Origin: Priestia megaterium
GTDB lineage: Bacteria > Bacillota > Bacilli > Bacillales > Bacillaceae_H
Assembly: GCA_008180335.1 (NCBI GenBank)
Contig: VTEF01000002.1
Span: 557,973-621,972 of the forward strand
DNA length: 64,000 nucleotides
Direction of reading: 5' to 3'
The position numbers and the translations under genes were made by a program. The notes beneath the pieces are model-generated. The model saw only the letters and a list, made by a program, of their open reading frames with translations, searched no databases and had not been told where the DNA came from. Below, piece by piece: positions 7,576 to 15,934 of the stretch. Each line of letters opens with the position of its first letter. The first letter of the stretch is position 1.

Positions 7576-8142
7576 TTAAATAATCCATTCTTTAAAGGGA
7601 GTTTTTTTCCACTCGTGTTGCAGCATGCCATATATGACTAAGTCATGATAATGATCATATAGATATTCACCGTCTCGGCAGATTCCTTCTTCTGTAAAAC
7701 CTAGCCGTAGTGGAATAGCACGACTTTTATGGTTATCGACACCGCAGCGAATTTCTACCCGGTGAAGCTTCAGTGTCTCAAAAGCGTAAATGAGGCAGCC
7801 GTGAACAGCTCGGGTCATAATGCCTTTTCCTTGAAATGGTTCACCGATCCAATACCCGATGCTTGTACTTTTATTTCCCCAGTTAATGCCGTGAAAGCCA
7901 ACCATTCCAGCTATTTCATCATAGTAACGGATAATTGCTTGAAACCCTTGATTGTTATAATATTGTGACCGCCATTCCGGGATCAACTCGTCATAATCAG
8001 AGATGCTTTGCATGCTATCGACCCATGGGAGCCACTGACGTAAATAAGGCCTTGATTCGTTAATGAGTGATAGAAGAGGGAATGCGTCACTTGGTTCAAT
8101 TAATTGTAAACTAATTTCATCATCAATTTTATACTCAAACAT
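7576..8142 (-). CDS. GNAT N-acetyltransferase, RimL/YdaF type
   Basis: This 188-residue GCN5-related acetyltransferase of the RimJ/RimL group uses acetyl-CoA to acetylate an amine, often an N-terminal residue. Seen: the entry motif 'LRQWLPWVD' (residues 34-42), 'GMVGFHGINWGNKSTSIGYW' (79-98), the acetyl-CoA P-loop 'PFQGKGIMTRAV' (102-113), 'LKLHRVEIRCGVDN' and 'SRAIPLRLGFTEEG', all in family order and at full length. A GGAGGTC site precedes ATG 8142. Most like the B. subtilis YdaF branch. Substrate unknown. Confidence 0.88.
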   Translation of the reverse strand: MFEYKIDDEISLQLIEPSDAFPLLSLINESRPYLRQWLPWVDSMQSISDYDELIPEWRSQYYNNQGFQAIIRYYDEIAGMVGFHGINWGNKSTSIGYWIGEPFQGKGIMTRAVHGCLIYAFETLKLHRVEIRCGVDNHKSRAIPLRLGFTEEGICRDGEYLYDHYHDLVIYGMLQHEWKKTPFKEWII

Positions 8143-8417
8143 AAAATGACCTCCGTGGGAATGGAACTTAATGCGGACTTACTGTTAAATCAACTAACAT
8201 AAAAGACAGCTATTATTATATTATCACAAGAGATAAAAGAATCTGAAAATTATTTCAACAATTTTTTAACAGATATGTTGATAATCGAGTGTTACAATAG
8301 AGATATCCAATTAAAAAAGCGAAGTAGTCACAAGCAGCTATTTGTGAAGATCATACACAGTCATGGAATGTTGAAAAAACAGCGCAAGGGTTTGCAGAAG
8401 TAGAAGGTGAGCAATTG

Positions 8418-9209
8418 ATGGATGTACAATTATTAATTACAGTGTTTGCACTTGGATTTTTAGGATCATTTTTAGCTGGTATGCTTGGAATTGGCGGATC
8501 AGTTATTTTATATCCGGTTTTACTATTTGTTCCGCCGCTTATTGGAGTTGGTCAATTTACGGCGCACGAGGTAGCAGGTATAGGAGCCGTTCAATCATTA
8601 TTTGCATCTGTATCAGGCGCGCTTGCCTATAAAAGAGGAGGCTATTTGAATAAGCAGCTTATTTTATACATGGGTGTAAGCGTACTGATTGGGAGTTTAA
8701 TCGGATCTACTTTTTCTCATTCATTTTCAGAGGATATGATTAACTTTATTTACGCAATTATGGCGACCATTGCAGCCGGGTTAATGTTTGCACCAAAGAA
8801 GCATAACGTCTATAATGATTCGCTTGATGTGAACTTTTCAAGGAAAGTGGCATCCGCTCTTTCATTTATCGTTGGGATTTGCGGCGGAATTGTTGGAGCA
8901 GGAGGAGCGTTTTTACTCGTTCCGATTATGATCACGGTTTTACAGATTCCAGTTCGTGTTACCATTGCCAGTTCGTTAGCAGTAACATTTATATCTTCCA
9001 TCGGGACCACGTTCGGTAAAGTTATGACCGACCAAGTGTTATTCTTGCCGGCGCTTATGATTATCGGTGCGAGCTTAATTGCTGCACCAATTGGAGCATT
9101 TGTCGGCCAAAAAACAAAAGTCGTTTCTCTGCAAATCATTTTAGCAATTGTCATTACAGCTACATCTTTTAAAATTTGGTTTGATTTAGTCACTAAATCG
9201 ATTCATTAA
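8418..9209 (+). CDS. TauE/SafE family anion permease (sulfite-exporter type)
   Basis: This 263-residue polytopic protein (about eight spans) shows the duplicated TauE/SafE signature '[21 protein letters not shown]' (first copy) and '[16 protein letters not shown]' (second copy). These families move sulfite, sulfoacetate or related organosulfur anions. ATG 8418 has AAGGTG eight bases upstream and is preferred over TTG 8415. It closely resembles the YrkJ-like protein at 32.4 kb (same 'MLGIGGS', 'AHEV.GI.AVQ', 'ASSLA.TFISSIG' blocks), so the two are paralogues. Unlike that copy, no CstR-type operator was found upstream. Monocistronic. Confidence 0.88.
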   Translation: MDVQLLITVFALGFLGSFLAGMLGIGGSVILYPVLLFVPPLIGVGQFTAHEVAGIGAVQSLFASVSGALAYKRGGYLNKQLILYMGVSVLIGSLIGSTFSHSFSEDMINFIYAIMATIAAGLMFAPKKHNVYNDSLDVNFSRKVASALSFIVGICGGIVGAGGAFLLVPIMITVLQIPVRVTIASSLAVTFISSIGTTFGKVMTDQVLFLPALMIIGASLIAAPIGAFVGQKTKVVSLQIILAIVITATSFKIWFDLVTKSIH

Positions 9210-9215
9210 TACAAG

Positions 9216-9254
9216 TAAAAAACCGCACTCTTCAAATAAAGAGTGCGATTTTTG
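9216..9254. terminator. Bidirectional terminator
   Basis: AAAAAACCGCACTC-TTCAAATAAA-GAGTGCGATTTTT: a 7 bp stem with A tract before and T tract after, between the convergent permease and sortase genes. Confidence 0.85.
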
Positions 9255-9255
9255 A

Positions 9256-9927
9256 TTATACTTTTTTAGACGAAATAAGGTGTGCTACTAAAATATAGCG
9301 CTCTGGTGCTGAGCCAATGAATTCAAATGGGTAGCATGTGCTAACGGTCAGTGTTGCACGGGGTTTTGGTACGATGACCGTTCGATCGTCTGCATCTACG
9401 ATACGCACCTTGTTTACTTTATATTCAAACGAACCGGCAGCTGTTGTTACAATTAATGTATCACCTTCACCGACTTCACCGAGCTTTCGAAACACGGTAT
9501 CGCGGTGTCCGGATAACACAGAGTTGTCATTTTCCCCGGGAAGGACACTGCCAGCAAAATGACCGACGCCTTTTTCGAGTTCATCTTCGTTTGTTCCGTG
9601 ATAAATCGGCAGCGTAGCATTTAATTTTGGAATGTACAACTCACCCATCAGATCACCGGTTTTTGGCTGATTTGGATAGGAGGCTTCCACTTGTTTAACT
9701 TGCTTGGCCGGTATTTCTTTTTTTGTAGTCTCGTCTGCTGCTTTCTCAGAGCGTTCTTTTTCTTCTGACATCACTGTATGAGTTTTAAAAGAAAAATAGC
9801 CTTTGGCAAATTTATAGACGTTCGTTGTTGTAAACCACAATCCAAAACAAAGGACCGCAATTGAAATCGCAAGAAAGATCAAACGCTTTTTACGGTTGAT
9901 TGTTTCTTTGTGTTGCCTAGGTTCCAT
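9256..9927 (-). CDS. srtD: Class D sortase
   Basis: This 223-residue membrane-anchored cysteine transpeptidase cleaves an LPxT-type signal and links the protein to peptidoglycan. Seen: a basic N-terminus then one span (residues 15-33), a Lys/Glu-rich linker (50-85), and a sortase domain with catalytic His141 ('LSGHRDTVF'), Cys198 ('TLTVSTCYPF') and Arg210 ('APERYILVA'). The short form with an 'STCYPF' motif fits class D (YhcS-like). The start codon is one base after the stop of the upstream LPxTA surface protein gene, so the two are co-transcribed and translationally coupled; that protein is the obvious substrate. The gene ends at a bidirectional terminator. Confidence 0.93.
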   Translation of the reverse strand: MEPRQHKETINRKKRLIFLAISIAVLCFGLWFTTTNVYKFAKGYFSFKTHTVMSEEKERSEKAADETTKKEIPAKQVKQVEASYPNQPKTGDLMGELYIPKLNATLPIYHGTNEDELEKGVGHFAGSVLPGENDNSVLSGHRDTVFRKLGEVGEGDTLIVTTAAGSFEYKVNKVRIVDADDRTVIVPKPRATLTVSTCYPFEFIGSAPERYILVAHLISSKKV

Positions 9928-9928
9928 C

Positions 9929-11050
9929 TTATAATCGTCTCACTTTACGATATGCAAGAAAACCGAATGCAATGAATACTAAACCAATTAACGCGTTTGT
10001 TACGTAGTTCGATGCAGTATCAGGCAGTCTAGCACCTTTCACTGTTTTTTGCACTTTTTTGTTAGAAGAAACTTGTTGTTTTTCTTGTGGCTGTTTTTTA
10101 ACCGGTGCTTTGTTTTCCACTGTTTCGCTTGCTTTTTCAGCAGATTGTTCAAGCTCTTTGCCAGTGTTTACTACTGTGTCAGAATCAATCATCTCACCAG
10201 TGATGACCATGTCAGCTAAAAATGTTTCTTCTAACGTATAAAGAGAAATTTTTAAGCTAGCATTCTTCAATTCTTCTATGTTCATTAAATCGATTAATGA
10301 TAATGCTTTTTCTGATCCGTCCTGTACGAGGGTGAATGAAGTCTTCATTTTAAAGATTGAAAGCATTTCATTGTACATCGACATCAATTCAGCAATTTGA
10401 TCTGATGTTAATTCCGTTGTTGTTTCAAAATCTTCAAATGCTGCTAATCTCTCTCCAAGATCCATTAAACGGTCAAGTACAGCAGGATCTGCTAACTCGT
10501 CTTCTAATGACATGAAATACGCATCAATCCGATCTAACTCTTCATTTGTTAACCCGAATTCTTCTTGCAGAATCGTTAGTGCATCTTCAAGCGCTTTTCC
10601 ATCTATCTCTTCTGTGTATTCTTCGTCTTCATCTTCGTACTCTTCATCTTCGTCTGCTAAATAGAACCAAAGTGTTTCATCTAAATTATCTACAAAAACA
10701 TAGTCTTCAAGCGCTTCGCCGTTTTCTTCTAGTAAAGCGTGTAAAGACGCTTCATCAAGGTCATAATCAGCATATAAACCTTCTAGGTTATGTAGATCAG
10801 CGGCAATTACTTCTCCTAAAAAATCTTCTAAATCAGCAACCGTTTCAAAATTTGCTAACTCTTCATCGTAAAGTCCAAGAGAGTATTCAATATCTTCTTT
10901 TGATACCTCAAACCCTCGAGATTCACTTACACGTTTTAAGTAAGCGGTTAAATCTGTTTCAAACGTTTTGGATTGAGCAGCAAATGATACAGCTGGCAAA
11001 CTGCTAATCACAAGTAATAAAGCTACTAAAAATGATACCCATTTTTTCAT
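9929..11050 (-). CDS. Processed acidic surface protein with LPxTA sorting signal
   Basis: This 373-residue secreted protein has a signal peptide (residues 1-24, ending SFAA), a long acidic helical body (run of D/E at about 131-149) and a basic Lys/Gln-rich segment (about 310-340). The sorting signal is LPDTA (342-346), followed by a hydrophobic span (352-367) and RKVRRL. The architecture matches the 'processed acidic surface protein' family, whose motif ends in Ala rather than Gly and which travels with its own class D sortase, as here. AAGGAG precedes ATG 11050. After processing the protein would be covalently attached to peptidoglycan. Its biological role is unknown. Confidence 0.9.
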   Translation of the reverse strand: MKKWVSFLVALLLVISSLPAVSFAAQSKTFETDLTAYLKRVSESRGFEVSKEDIEYSLGLYDEELANFETVADLEDFLGEVIAADLHNLEGLYADYDLDEASLHALLEENGEALEDYVFVDNLDETLWFYLADEDEEYEDEDEEYTEEIDGKALEDALTILQEEFGLTNEELDRIDAYFMSLEDELADPAVLDRLMDLGERLAAFEDFETTTELTSDQIAELMSMYNEMLSIFKMKTSFTLVQDGSEKALSLIDLMNIEELKNASLKISLYTLEETFLADMVITGEMIDSDTVVNTGKELEQSAEKASETVENKAPVKKQPQEKQQVSSNKKVQKTVKGARLPDTASNYVTNALIGLVFIAFGFLAYRKVRRL

Positions 11051-11186
11051 ATTGTTTTCTCCTTCTTTTCTATTCTAGAAGATTATAATTTCAAAGTAAT
11101 AAATTTACAATATTTCTTTTTTGGTTTTTAGGTGGAAAATAATCCTATTAGGATAAGTACAAAGAGGAGTGGCTATAATGAAAGAA

Positions 11187-11212
11187 AAAAGAACAGCCTT
11201 AGCTGTTCTTTT
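11187..11212 (-). terminator. Terminator of the small minus-strand gene
   Basis: On the minus strand AAAAGAACAGC-TAAG-GCTGTTCTTTT is followed by TTCTTTC. It separates the 43-residue gene upstream from the surface protein/sortase operon. A plus-strand micro-frame (ATG 11178, 18 codons, good ribosome site) spans the same hairpin and is not called. Confidence 0.65.
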
Positions 11213-11273
11213 CCCATCCGTAGATGATATGTAAATATTCAAGTGAAATTCGTTACCGTTACGGTTTAGCTTA

Positions 11274-11405
11274 TTAAGGTTTTAATAATGATAAGGTAGA
11301 AAACTGAGAACGCGGTTTGGTAAGCTCAATTTTAATTCCTTTTAACTTTAAATGTTCAACGAATTGTTTTCTCTTTTTACGCTTTTCTCGCGGGGACTGA
11401 TTCAT
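11274..11405 (-). CDS. Small basic protein (43 aa)
   Basis: A 43-residue frame from ATG 11405 has a very strong GGAGGATGAGG ribosome site. The N-terminal half is extremely basic (MNQSPREKRKKRKQFVEHL), followed by 'KLKGIKIEL' and a Ser/Leu-rich tail. The arrangement suggests a small RNA- or DNA-associated peptide, but no family is recognised. Its own terminator follows at 11187-11212. The strong ribosome site and terminator support it as a real gene. Confidence 0.6.
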   Translation of the reverse strand: MNQSPREKRKKRKQFVEHLKLKGIKIELTKPRSQFSTLSLLKP

Positions 11406-11656
11406 ATTTGCCTCATCCTCCATTTAGTTAAGTAACTAATATACGACTATCATAATAAAAAATGAGTATTTAAACAATAAATGTTACAAAATATTCACAA
11501 ACATTTAAAAAATTAGCCTTAATTTATTATAAAACAAATACCCGCTTTTTCAGTTTTTACACATAGCACACAGGAATTTTCAGTAAGTTTGAATTGATGT
11601 TTTTAGATGGATATCGTATGATGAAAAACGTAAAAATGAAAAAAGGTGAGGGAACC

Positions 11657-11905
11657 ATGAAAATTCGTAAAGCTAATATTCGCTTAGAGCATACTATGAT
11701 TGAAAATGTTTTTTTACATGAAAATAAAAAAGAAGAGCAAACACTTATTGCGATTCCTGACCTTGAATGGTCAACTGTTATTTCGTATGAAGAAGATATT
11801 CAAGCATGTAAGCAACGCTTGTACACATCACTTGTATCAAGAGTAGAGGAAGAGGTAGCAGAACAACTAACGAATAAGATCAACTTCTGGGTCCGAGAAA
11901 TGTAA
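11657..11905 (+). CDS. YueH-like protein (82 aa)
   Basis: The start is set at ATG 11657 behind GGTGAGG; a longer frame from 11594 lacks a site at the right spacing. The 82-residue product reads MKIRKANIRLE, then 'NVFLHENKKEEQTLIAIPD' and 'LEWSTVISYEE', and ends 'KINFWVREM'. This order ('YENKKE....AIPDLEWS....W...M') fits the YueH-like family of small soluble Bacillus proteins with no known role. A terminator follows about 40 bases after the stop. Confidence 0.65.
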   Translation: MKIRKANIRLEHTMIENVFLHENKKEEQTLIAIPDLEWSTVISYEEDIQACKQRLYTSLVSRVEEEVAEQLTNKINFWVREM

Positions 11906-11942
11906 TGGTTCAATCAACCATTGGTTAGAAAGAGATTAACTA

Positions 11943-11970
11943 AGTCGCTGTGTATGCAGCGGCTTTTTTA
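11943..11970 (+). terminator. Terminator after yueH-like gene
   Basis: AGTCGCTG-TGTATG-CAGCGGCT followed by TTTTTTA. Confidence 0.85.
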
Positions 11971-12000
11971 TATTCCAAAAATAAGCTGACATCACAGCAA

Positions 12001-12350
12001 CTCTTTGATTCATTATGCTTATGACTCTCCCAATATAAGTATGATAGTATCAAACATGCATAAAACATAAGTCAAAACACAAGCAAAAGGGTGTGCGACG
12101 ATGAAAAAACGTACAAAAATAATCGGTGCAGTTATCGCTGGAGCAGCTAAAAAAGAGTCACAGGGCATTTAATAGTAAAGAATAACCATTACCTAAATAC
12201 GGTTCTTTGATTCGTTATGCTTAGACTCTTTTAATATAAGCATGATAGCATCAAACATGCATAAAACATAGATCACAACATAAGTAAAAGGGTGTGCGAC
12301 GATGAAAAAACGTACGAAAATAATCGGTGCAGTCATTACAGGAGCAGCTG
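12001..12350 (+). repeat. Two direct copies (~150 bp, offset 201 bp) of a promoter/5' gene segment
   Basis: Bases 12001-12149 and 12202-12350 are about 85-90% identical by eye. Both contain the same leader (CAAACATGCATAAAACATA), ribosome region (AAAAGGGTGTGCGACG) and the first 16 codons of the gene starting at 12302. The upstream copy then diverges and stops. Recombination between paralogous genes, or partial deletion of a tandem copy, explains it. Confidence 0.85.
12101..12172 (+). pseudogene. 5' fragment of a duplicate of the 12302 gene
   Basis: ATG 12101 opens a frame identical at its start to the gene at 12302 (MKKRTKIIGAV then I(A/T)GAA). After 16 codons it continues with unrelated residues (KKESQGI) and stops at 12172. 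The ribosome site and leader are intact, so it may still be transcribed and make a 23-residue peptide. Confidence 0.75.
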
Positions 12351-12984
12351 TTTTAATCGGAGGAGTATGGATGACAAACGAAAGCCGTTATCCAGATGTA
12401 CCTGCATTTGATGATCACTTTACACGTGAATTTTTGAACAAAGATAAAAAAGTGGAAGATGGATTTTATGAATTTAAGTCGAAGACAGGGCAGTATACGA
12501 TGTGGTTTCCGGAGGAGTATCAGTTATTGCATGATGATAGGGAAGACTATACCATAAATCAAGATTCTTATGAGAGCTGGTGGGCGGTTCATAATGAAAG
12601 ATACGACAATAAAATGCAAAAAAAAAGTATATAAAAGCTGAGTTCTCAAAGAGTAATCCGCAAGATGAAAGTATTCATGTTGAAGCTTTATTTAAAAGAA
12701 GGTTTGGATTAAATAATTCTAAGAAAATTGAAACTTCAGAAGCGAGAATTTATTACCAATCAGCTTATATTTATTTTAAAGGAACAGAAAAGCAAGTCAT
12801 AAACGATAGTACCAAACACGTTCCAAATACATATTTAGCATACGTAGCAGACAAGAATTCTAATAAAGTAATAGAATTTTCTTTTGATAATAGTGGAACA
12901 TATAAAAATAATGATGAGGAAAAAAAGAGAATTTGGTTTGTTAAAATTTTGAAAAATATTCGCTTTAATGAGGAAGAAATATGA
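12302..12984 (+). pseudogene. Frameshifted gene for an N-terminally anchored extracytoplasmic protein (toxin-locus accessory)
   Basis: The first frame (12302-12634, 110 codons) starts MKKRTKIIGAVITGAAVLIG, a basic N-terminus plus one span with no lipobox Cys, followed by 'FYEFKSKTGQYTMWFPEEYQL'. It enters a stop just after a run of A at about 12617-12625. The next frame continues as coding sequence (AEFSKSNPQDESIHVEALFK ... RIWFVKILKNIRFNEEE) to a stop at 12984 that overlaps the next gene's ATG. One indel in the A run therefore splits a ~227-residue protein. The intact form would be an anchored protein encoded just before the DUF6792 lipase-like gene, possibly an immunity or export partner. 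The lesion may be real or an assembly error. Confidence 0.75.
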
Positions 12985-14588
12985 GTGGAAAACCTATACT
13001 GAGTGATAGTTTAAGAAATAAATTAACTCAACTTGAATATAAGGGGTTATCGGGAAAAGAGAAGGAAATTAAACGAATATACAAAGAAAGCACAGGAAAA
13101 GAGCCTCCTCAATTTGAGATTTATAGTAGTGATGATATGGGAATAGGCAAAGAGTCTGGTTTTGATGGAGCAGCGATTCATTTTCATGATAAAAAGCATA
13201 ATATTAATGAAGTTTATTATATTTTTAGAGGAACCGAACCATCTAAGGATTTTGGAGATGTTATATATGATGCTTTAGGAATTGGTGCCGGAGAAGATCA
13301 AGCACAAATTAAAGATGCAACAAGAATGTATGAAAAAGTAGAGAAGCAGTTAAAAAATTCCAAAATTAAAACCAAGAGATACGGTGATGGCCACTCTTTA
13401 GGTGGTCATTTAATAGTAACTCTGGGATTATTAACTAAAAATTTTGTGGATATAAGAGGAATAAATGATGCCCCTGTAAATATTAAGCAGTTACAGAGAC
13501 TTGATTTTGATTTTGCAAGCTATGTTAAAGATAAATATGGGACAAATGATGGAATATCCTCAAAGAAGTTAATCGAGTTAGCCAACACCTACTACCAAAA
13601 ACAAAAAGCCACCATCAGTCATACCTGAGTAAAAGGTGAGCCCATGCATGCACAGTCTTTCCTAGGAAGCTGGTATGCAGGCAACAAAGTGACGATGCTT
13701 GGAGATTTAAATACGGAAAACATGATTAATATCGGTGAGTACCCTTTAAAAGAAGCGGCTAAATGGAATCTCTTTTTAAAGTTTGATGAACTTCGGTATA
13801 ATTTTGGCGTGACAAGTATATTGGGCGGTTTATCTTTTGTAAATGATCATGTGGAACAAGAGACATTAGTCAACCTCCCTGCTACAACGTCGGCGTACAT
13901 TGATCATATCAAGAAGTATCCTTTTTTGCATATGAATGAGATTAAAGCAGGAATTAGCGGAGGCATATTAGGGACTGCCGGCGCGCTAAGCAGTCCAGGG
14001 GTCGTTGCACAGGGGATTAAAGGATTTAGTCAAAGGGATCAAGCAAAACTCCATGGGATCAACTACGTTGTACAGTTTACTGAAGCGAATGAAATGAAGA
14101 CGTATTACCATGTCTTTGATTCAGGGTCTCAAGAAGAAATTTTGCTTGATTATGAGGGAATGAAGAAATTTGTGTATGAATGTGCGAGTGCGATTAAAGA
14201 AAAAAATCTAAAGGCATTAAAGCAATATCTTCACAGTGAAATTGAAGAAATTTGTGAGGATGAAAAGAAAAAGCTAAAAACAAAAATGGCTAGAGAAGAG
14301 GACTCTCCTCAAGCCTTTATGGAAAAAGCAGATAAAGACGGGGATACATTGGCTTGGTTTGGACAAAAGCGGGTAGCGGAAAAGGTCACGTTTGATAAAA
14401 CCTTTGACCCTTTAGATGACAGTGTGTTTACGCCAATTGAAGAGATGATCTCTTCGATTCAAGAAGAAGTGATGTATTTTCAAACGTTCCTTAAAACATT
14501 CTTTCAAAATTTTGAAAAGATGATGAAAGCCGATGAATCCATTGCGTCTGATATTAAGAATATGAAAGAAGTAGTAGGGGGAGTTTAA
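12981..14588 (+). pseudogene. DUF6792 lipase-like (toxin-type) protein gene interrupted by one in-frame stop
   Basis: Frame 12981-13628 and frame 13644-14588 are in the same phase and separated only by TGA at 13626-13628, so one nonsense codon divides a ~535-codon gene. The N-terminal part contains an alpha/beta-hydrolase elbow 'GDGHSLGGHL' (nucleophile Ser in GHSLGG) and 'YYIFRGTEPSKDFGDV', as in lipase-like DUF6792 proteins. The C-terminal part has a glycine-rich stretch ('GISGGILGTAGALSSPGVVA') and long helices. Such proteins occur beside LXG/type VII secretion genes in Bacillaceae and are suspected secreted effectors. An AAAGGTGAG lies before ATG 13644, so the C-terminal part could be made separately. 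The gene abuts the ones before and after it. Confidence 0.75.
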
Positions 14589-14951
14589 TTGTTCGATTTA
14601 GATTTTACGCGCACGGGCACGACTAGCGGAACATATACCTTTTCGTTTGAATGTGATGATTTTCAAGACGCACAAGTGAAACGAATCAAAAAATTAATTG
14701 AAAAAGATCACGAGGCTAATCAAAAAATTTGGCATGCGAAAAAGTATTTTGAACACCAGGCAGGCGAATTTGCAGATACGGTTAAGAGCAAGCTAGAAGC
14801 ATCGGAGCGCAGTTATACGATGAGAGTCCAGCAGTACGATGTCCAGACATTTCACCATATTATGAGCCTTGTTCATTCGATTAAAGATTTGCATAAAAGA
14901 GACTACGAAATTCAGTACAAAGAATCGATGAACGAGAACGAACTAAAATAG
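14589..14951 (+). CDS. Hypothetical helical protein, last gene of the DUF6792 operon
   Basis: A 120-residue frame starts at TTG 14589, immediately after the preceding stop, with GGGGGAG as ribosome site. The sequence begins MFDLDFTRTGTTSGTYTFSF (strand-rich) and continues with two long amphipathic helices (about residues 35-115) rich in Lys, Glu and His. Size, helical character and position downstream of a lipase-like effector would suit a chaperone/adaptor or immunity role, but no family motif is recognised. It is the only gene of the operon left apparently intact. Confidence 0.55.
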   Translation: MFDLDFTRTGTTSGTYTFSFECDDFQDAQVKRIKKLIEKDHEANQKIWHAKKYFEHQAGEFADTVKSKLEASERSYTMRVQQYDVQTFHHIMSLVHSIKDLHKRDYEIQYKESMNENELK

Positions 14952-15003
14952 CCATTCAAACCTTCATGTATTGAACGCAACTTTTTTATTCAGCTTTTCA
15001 ACT

Positions 15004-15195
15004 TTACGCCCAAACCGCAGTCCGATATTCAATTGGTCTGCAGTTCTTTAACTTTTTAAAGCGCTCGGAATGAGACCATTTTATATTCTTTGTAATCGCT
15101 TTAAACATTTCTTCTCTGTCCTTACATAGATTAAGCTGCACCACTTTCAATTTTAGGTAATCAAAAAATCTCAATACATGCATTGTCGAAATCAT
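15004..15195 (-). pseudogene. IS3-family transposase (OrfB) C-terminal remnant
   Basis: The minus strand encodes 'FFDYLKLKVVQLNLCKDREE' then 'NIKWSHSERFKKLKNCRPIE' and 'YRTAVWA'. This matches the end of IS3-group transposases (...FF..LK.E......eel...i..Yi.fYN.eR...KLn..sPveYR...A), downstream of the last catalytic Glu of the DDE domain. No start, inverted repeats or upstream DDE region are present. It is a short scar that marks past insertion between the toxin-type operon and the cad locus. Confidence 0.5.
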
Positions 15196-15238
15196 TAGCG
15201 TTGCTGAGTTCGAGAAATGTAATAATATTTGCCAAGGT

Positions 15239-15276
15239 AGAAGGAGTACGCATTTTCTGTACGCCTTCTTTTTTTA
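15239..15276 (+). terminator. Terminator-like hairpin
   Basis: GAAGGAGTACGC-ATTTTCT-GTACGCCTTC followed by TTTTTTTATTT. It probably ends transcription of the toxin-type operon upstream. Confidence 0.7.
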
Positions 15277-15425
15277 TTTACTTGACGACTAATGAACAGA
15301 AAATATTGGAGCATTTTTAGAAAGGGAAGAATAGTATGTCAAATAAAATTTGTTTATCCTGCGCTTAACACCTATTAATCCTTCTGATTTAGAGTGTAGA
15401 GGGAACAAAACGTTCAAACAATTAT

Positions 15426-15480
15426 TTGACGATTTTAATCACGGTACCTAAAATATAATCGAATGATTATTTGAATGAAA
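15426..15480 (+). promoter_or_regulatory. cad promoter region with ArsR/CadC-type operator
   Basis: TATAAT (15454-15459) overlaps an imperfect dyad ATCGAATGATTATTTGAAT (about 15458-15476), similar to the AT-rich 'TCAAAT...ATTTGA' operators of CadC/ArsR repressors. TTGACG at 15426 is too far for a standard -35, so the exact promoter is unsure. AAAGGAG follows at about 15478. Confidence 0.5.
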
Positions 15481-15487
15481 GGAGTTA

Positions 15488-15854
15488 TAACACGTCTCAG
15501 GGGCGTTGTGATCTTTACTGCAACAATGAAGAAACCGTTGCGAGAATCAAGCAGACAATTGATAATGAAGAAGTTCAACAGGTCAAAAAGATGTTAAAAG
15601 CTTTAGCTGATGAAACATGAATGAAGATTGCCTTTGCTCTTTATCAAGGAGAAGAGCTGTGTGTGTGATGTTGCCAATATTGCAGGATCAAGTATAGCAA
15701 CAGCGTCTCACCATCTGAGGCTTTTGCGAAAGATGGCATCGCCAAGTATCGAAAAGAAGGCAAACTTGCGTTTTATTCACTTGACGACACCCATGTTGAA
15801 GAATTAATCCGGATTTCTTTTGCACATCAAAAAGAAAATAAAATACGTGAATAG
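15488..15854 (+). pseudogene. cadC: cadC, ArsR-family cadmium/lead repressor, broken
   Basis: Coding sequence typical of CadC is recognisable across ~120 codons but broken at three or more places. 'CDLYCNNEETVARIKQ' leads to 'MLKALADE' and then TGA (15618-15620) where Arg is usual. Two bases are missing at the 'ELCVCDVANIAG' motif (about 15661-15668), and one base is missing between 'SHHLRLLRK' and 'GIAKYRKEGKLAFYS' (about 15733). The metal-binding Cys pairs (CDLYC; CVC) and the winged helix are evident in the conceptual product. The 5' end after the ribosome site is also out of frame. The repressor should be non-functional, while the pump gene after it is intact. Confidence 0.9.
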
Positions 15855-15934
15855 TGCAATTGGTTAACAAATAAAAAGGATACTCAATCTAAAACGGAGT
15901 AAGAGCCCCCTTACACATTTAGGAGTGAATGAAT

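Noticed and set aside
8325-8417. In-frame coding-like sequence upstream of the TauE/SafE start (WNVEKTAQGFAEVEGEQL)
   Set aside because: It is in frame with the permease, but a stop lies upstream and no start with a ribosome site exists; ATG 8418 has a proper site. Possibly a gene remnant, but too little to call.
10546-11007. 153-codon open frame antisense to the acidic surface protein
   Set aside because: Leu/His/Gln-rich composition is the reverse of a Glu-rich coding strand; no family signal.
11178-11234. 18-codon plus-strand frame with AGAGGAGTGG site
   Set aside because: It coincides with the minus-strand terminator and overlaps a TATAAT-like string; more simply explained as a terminator.
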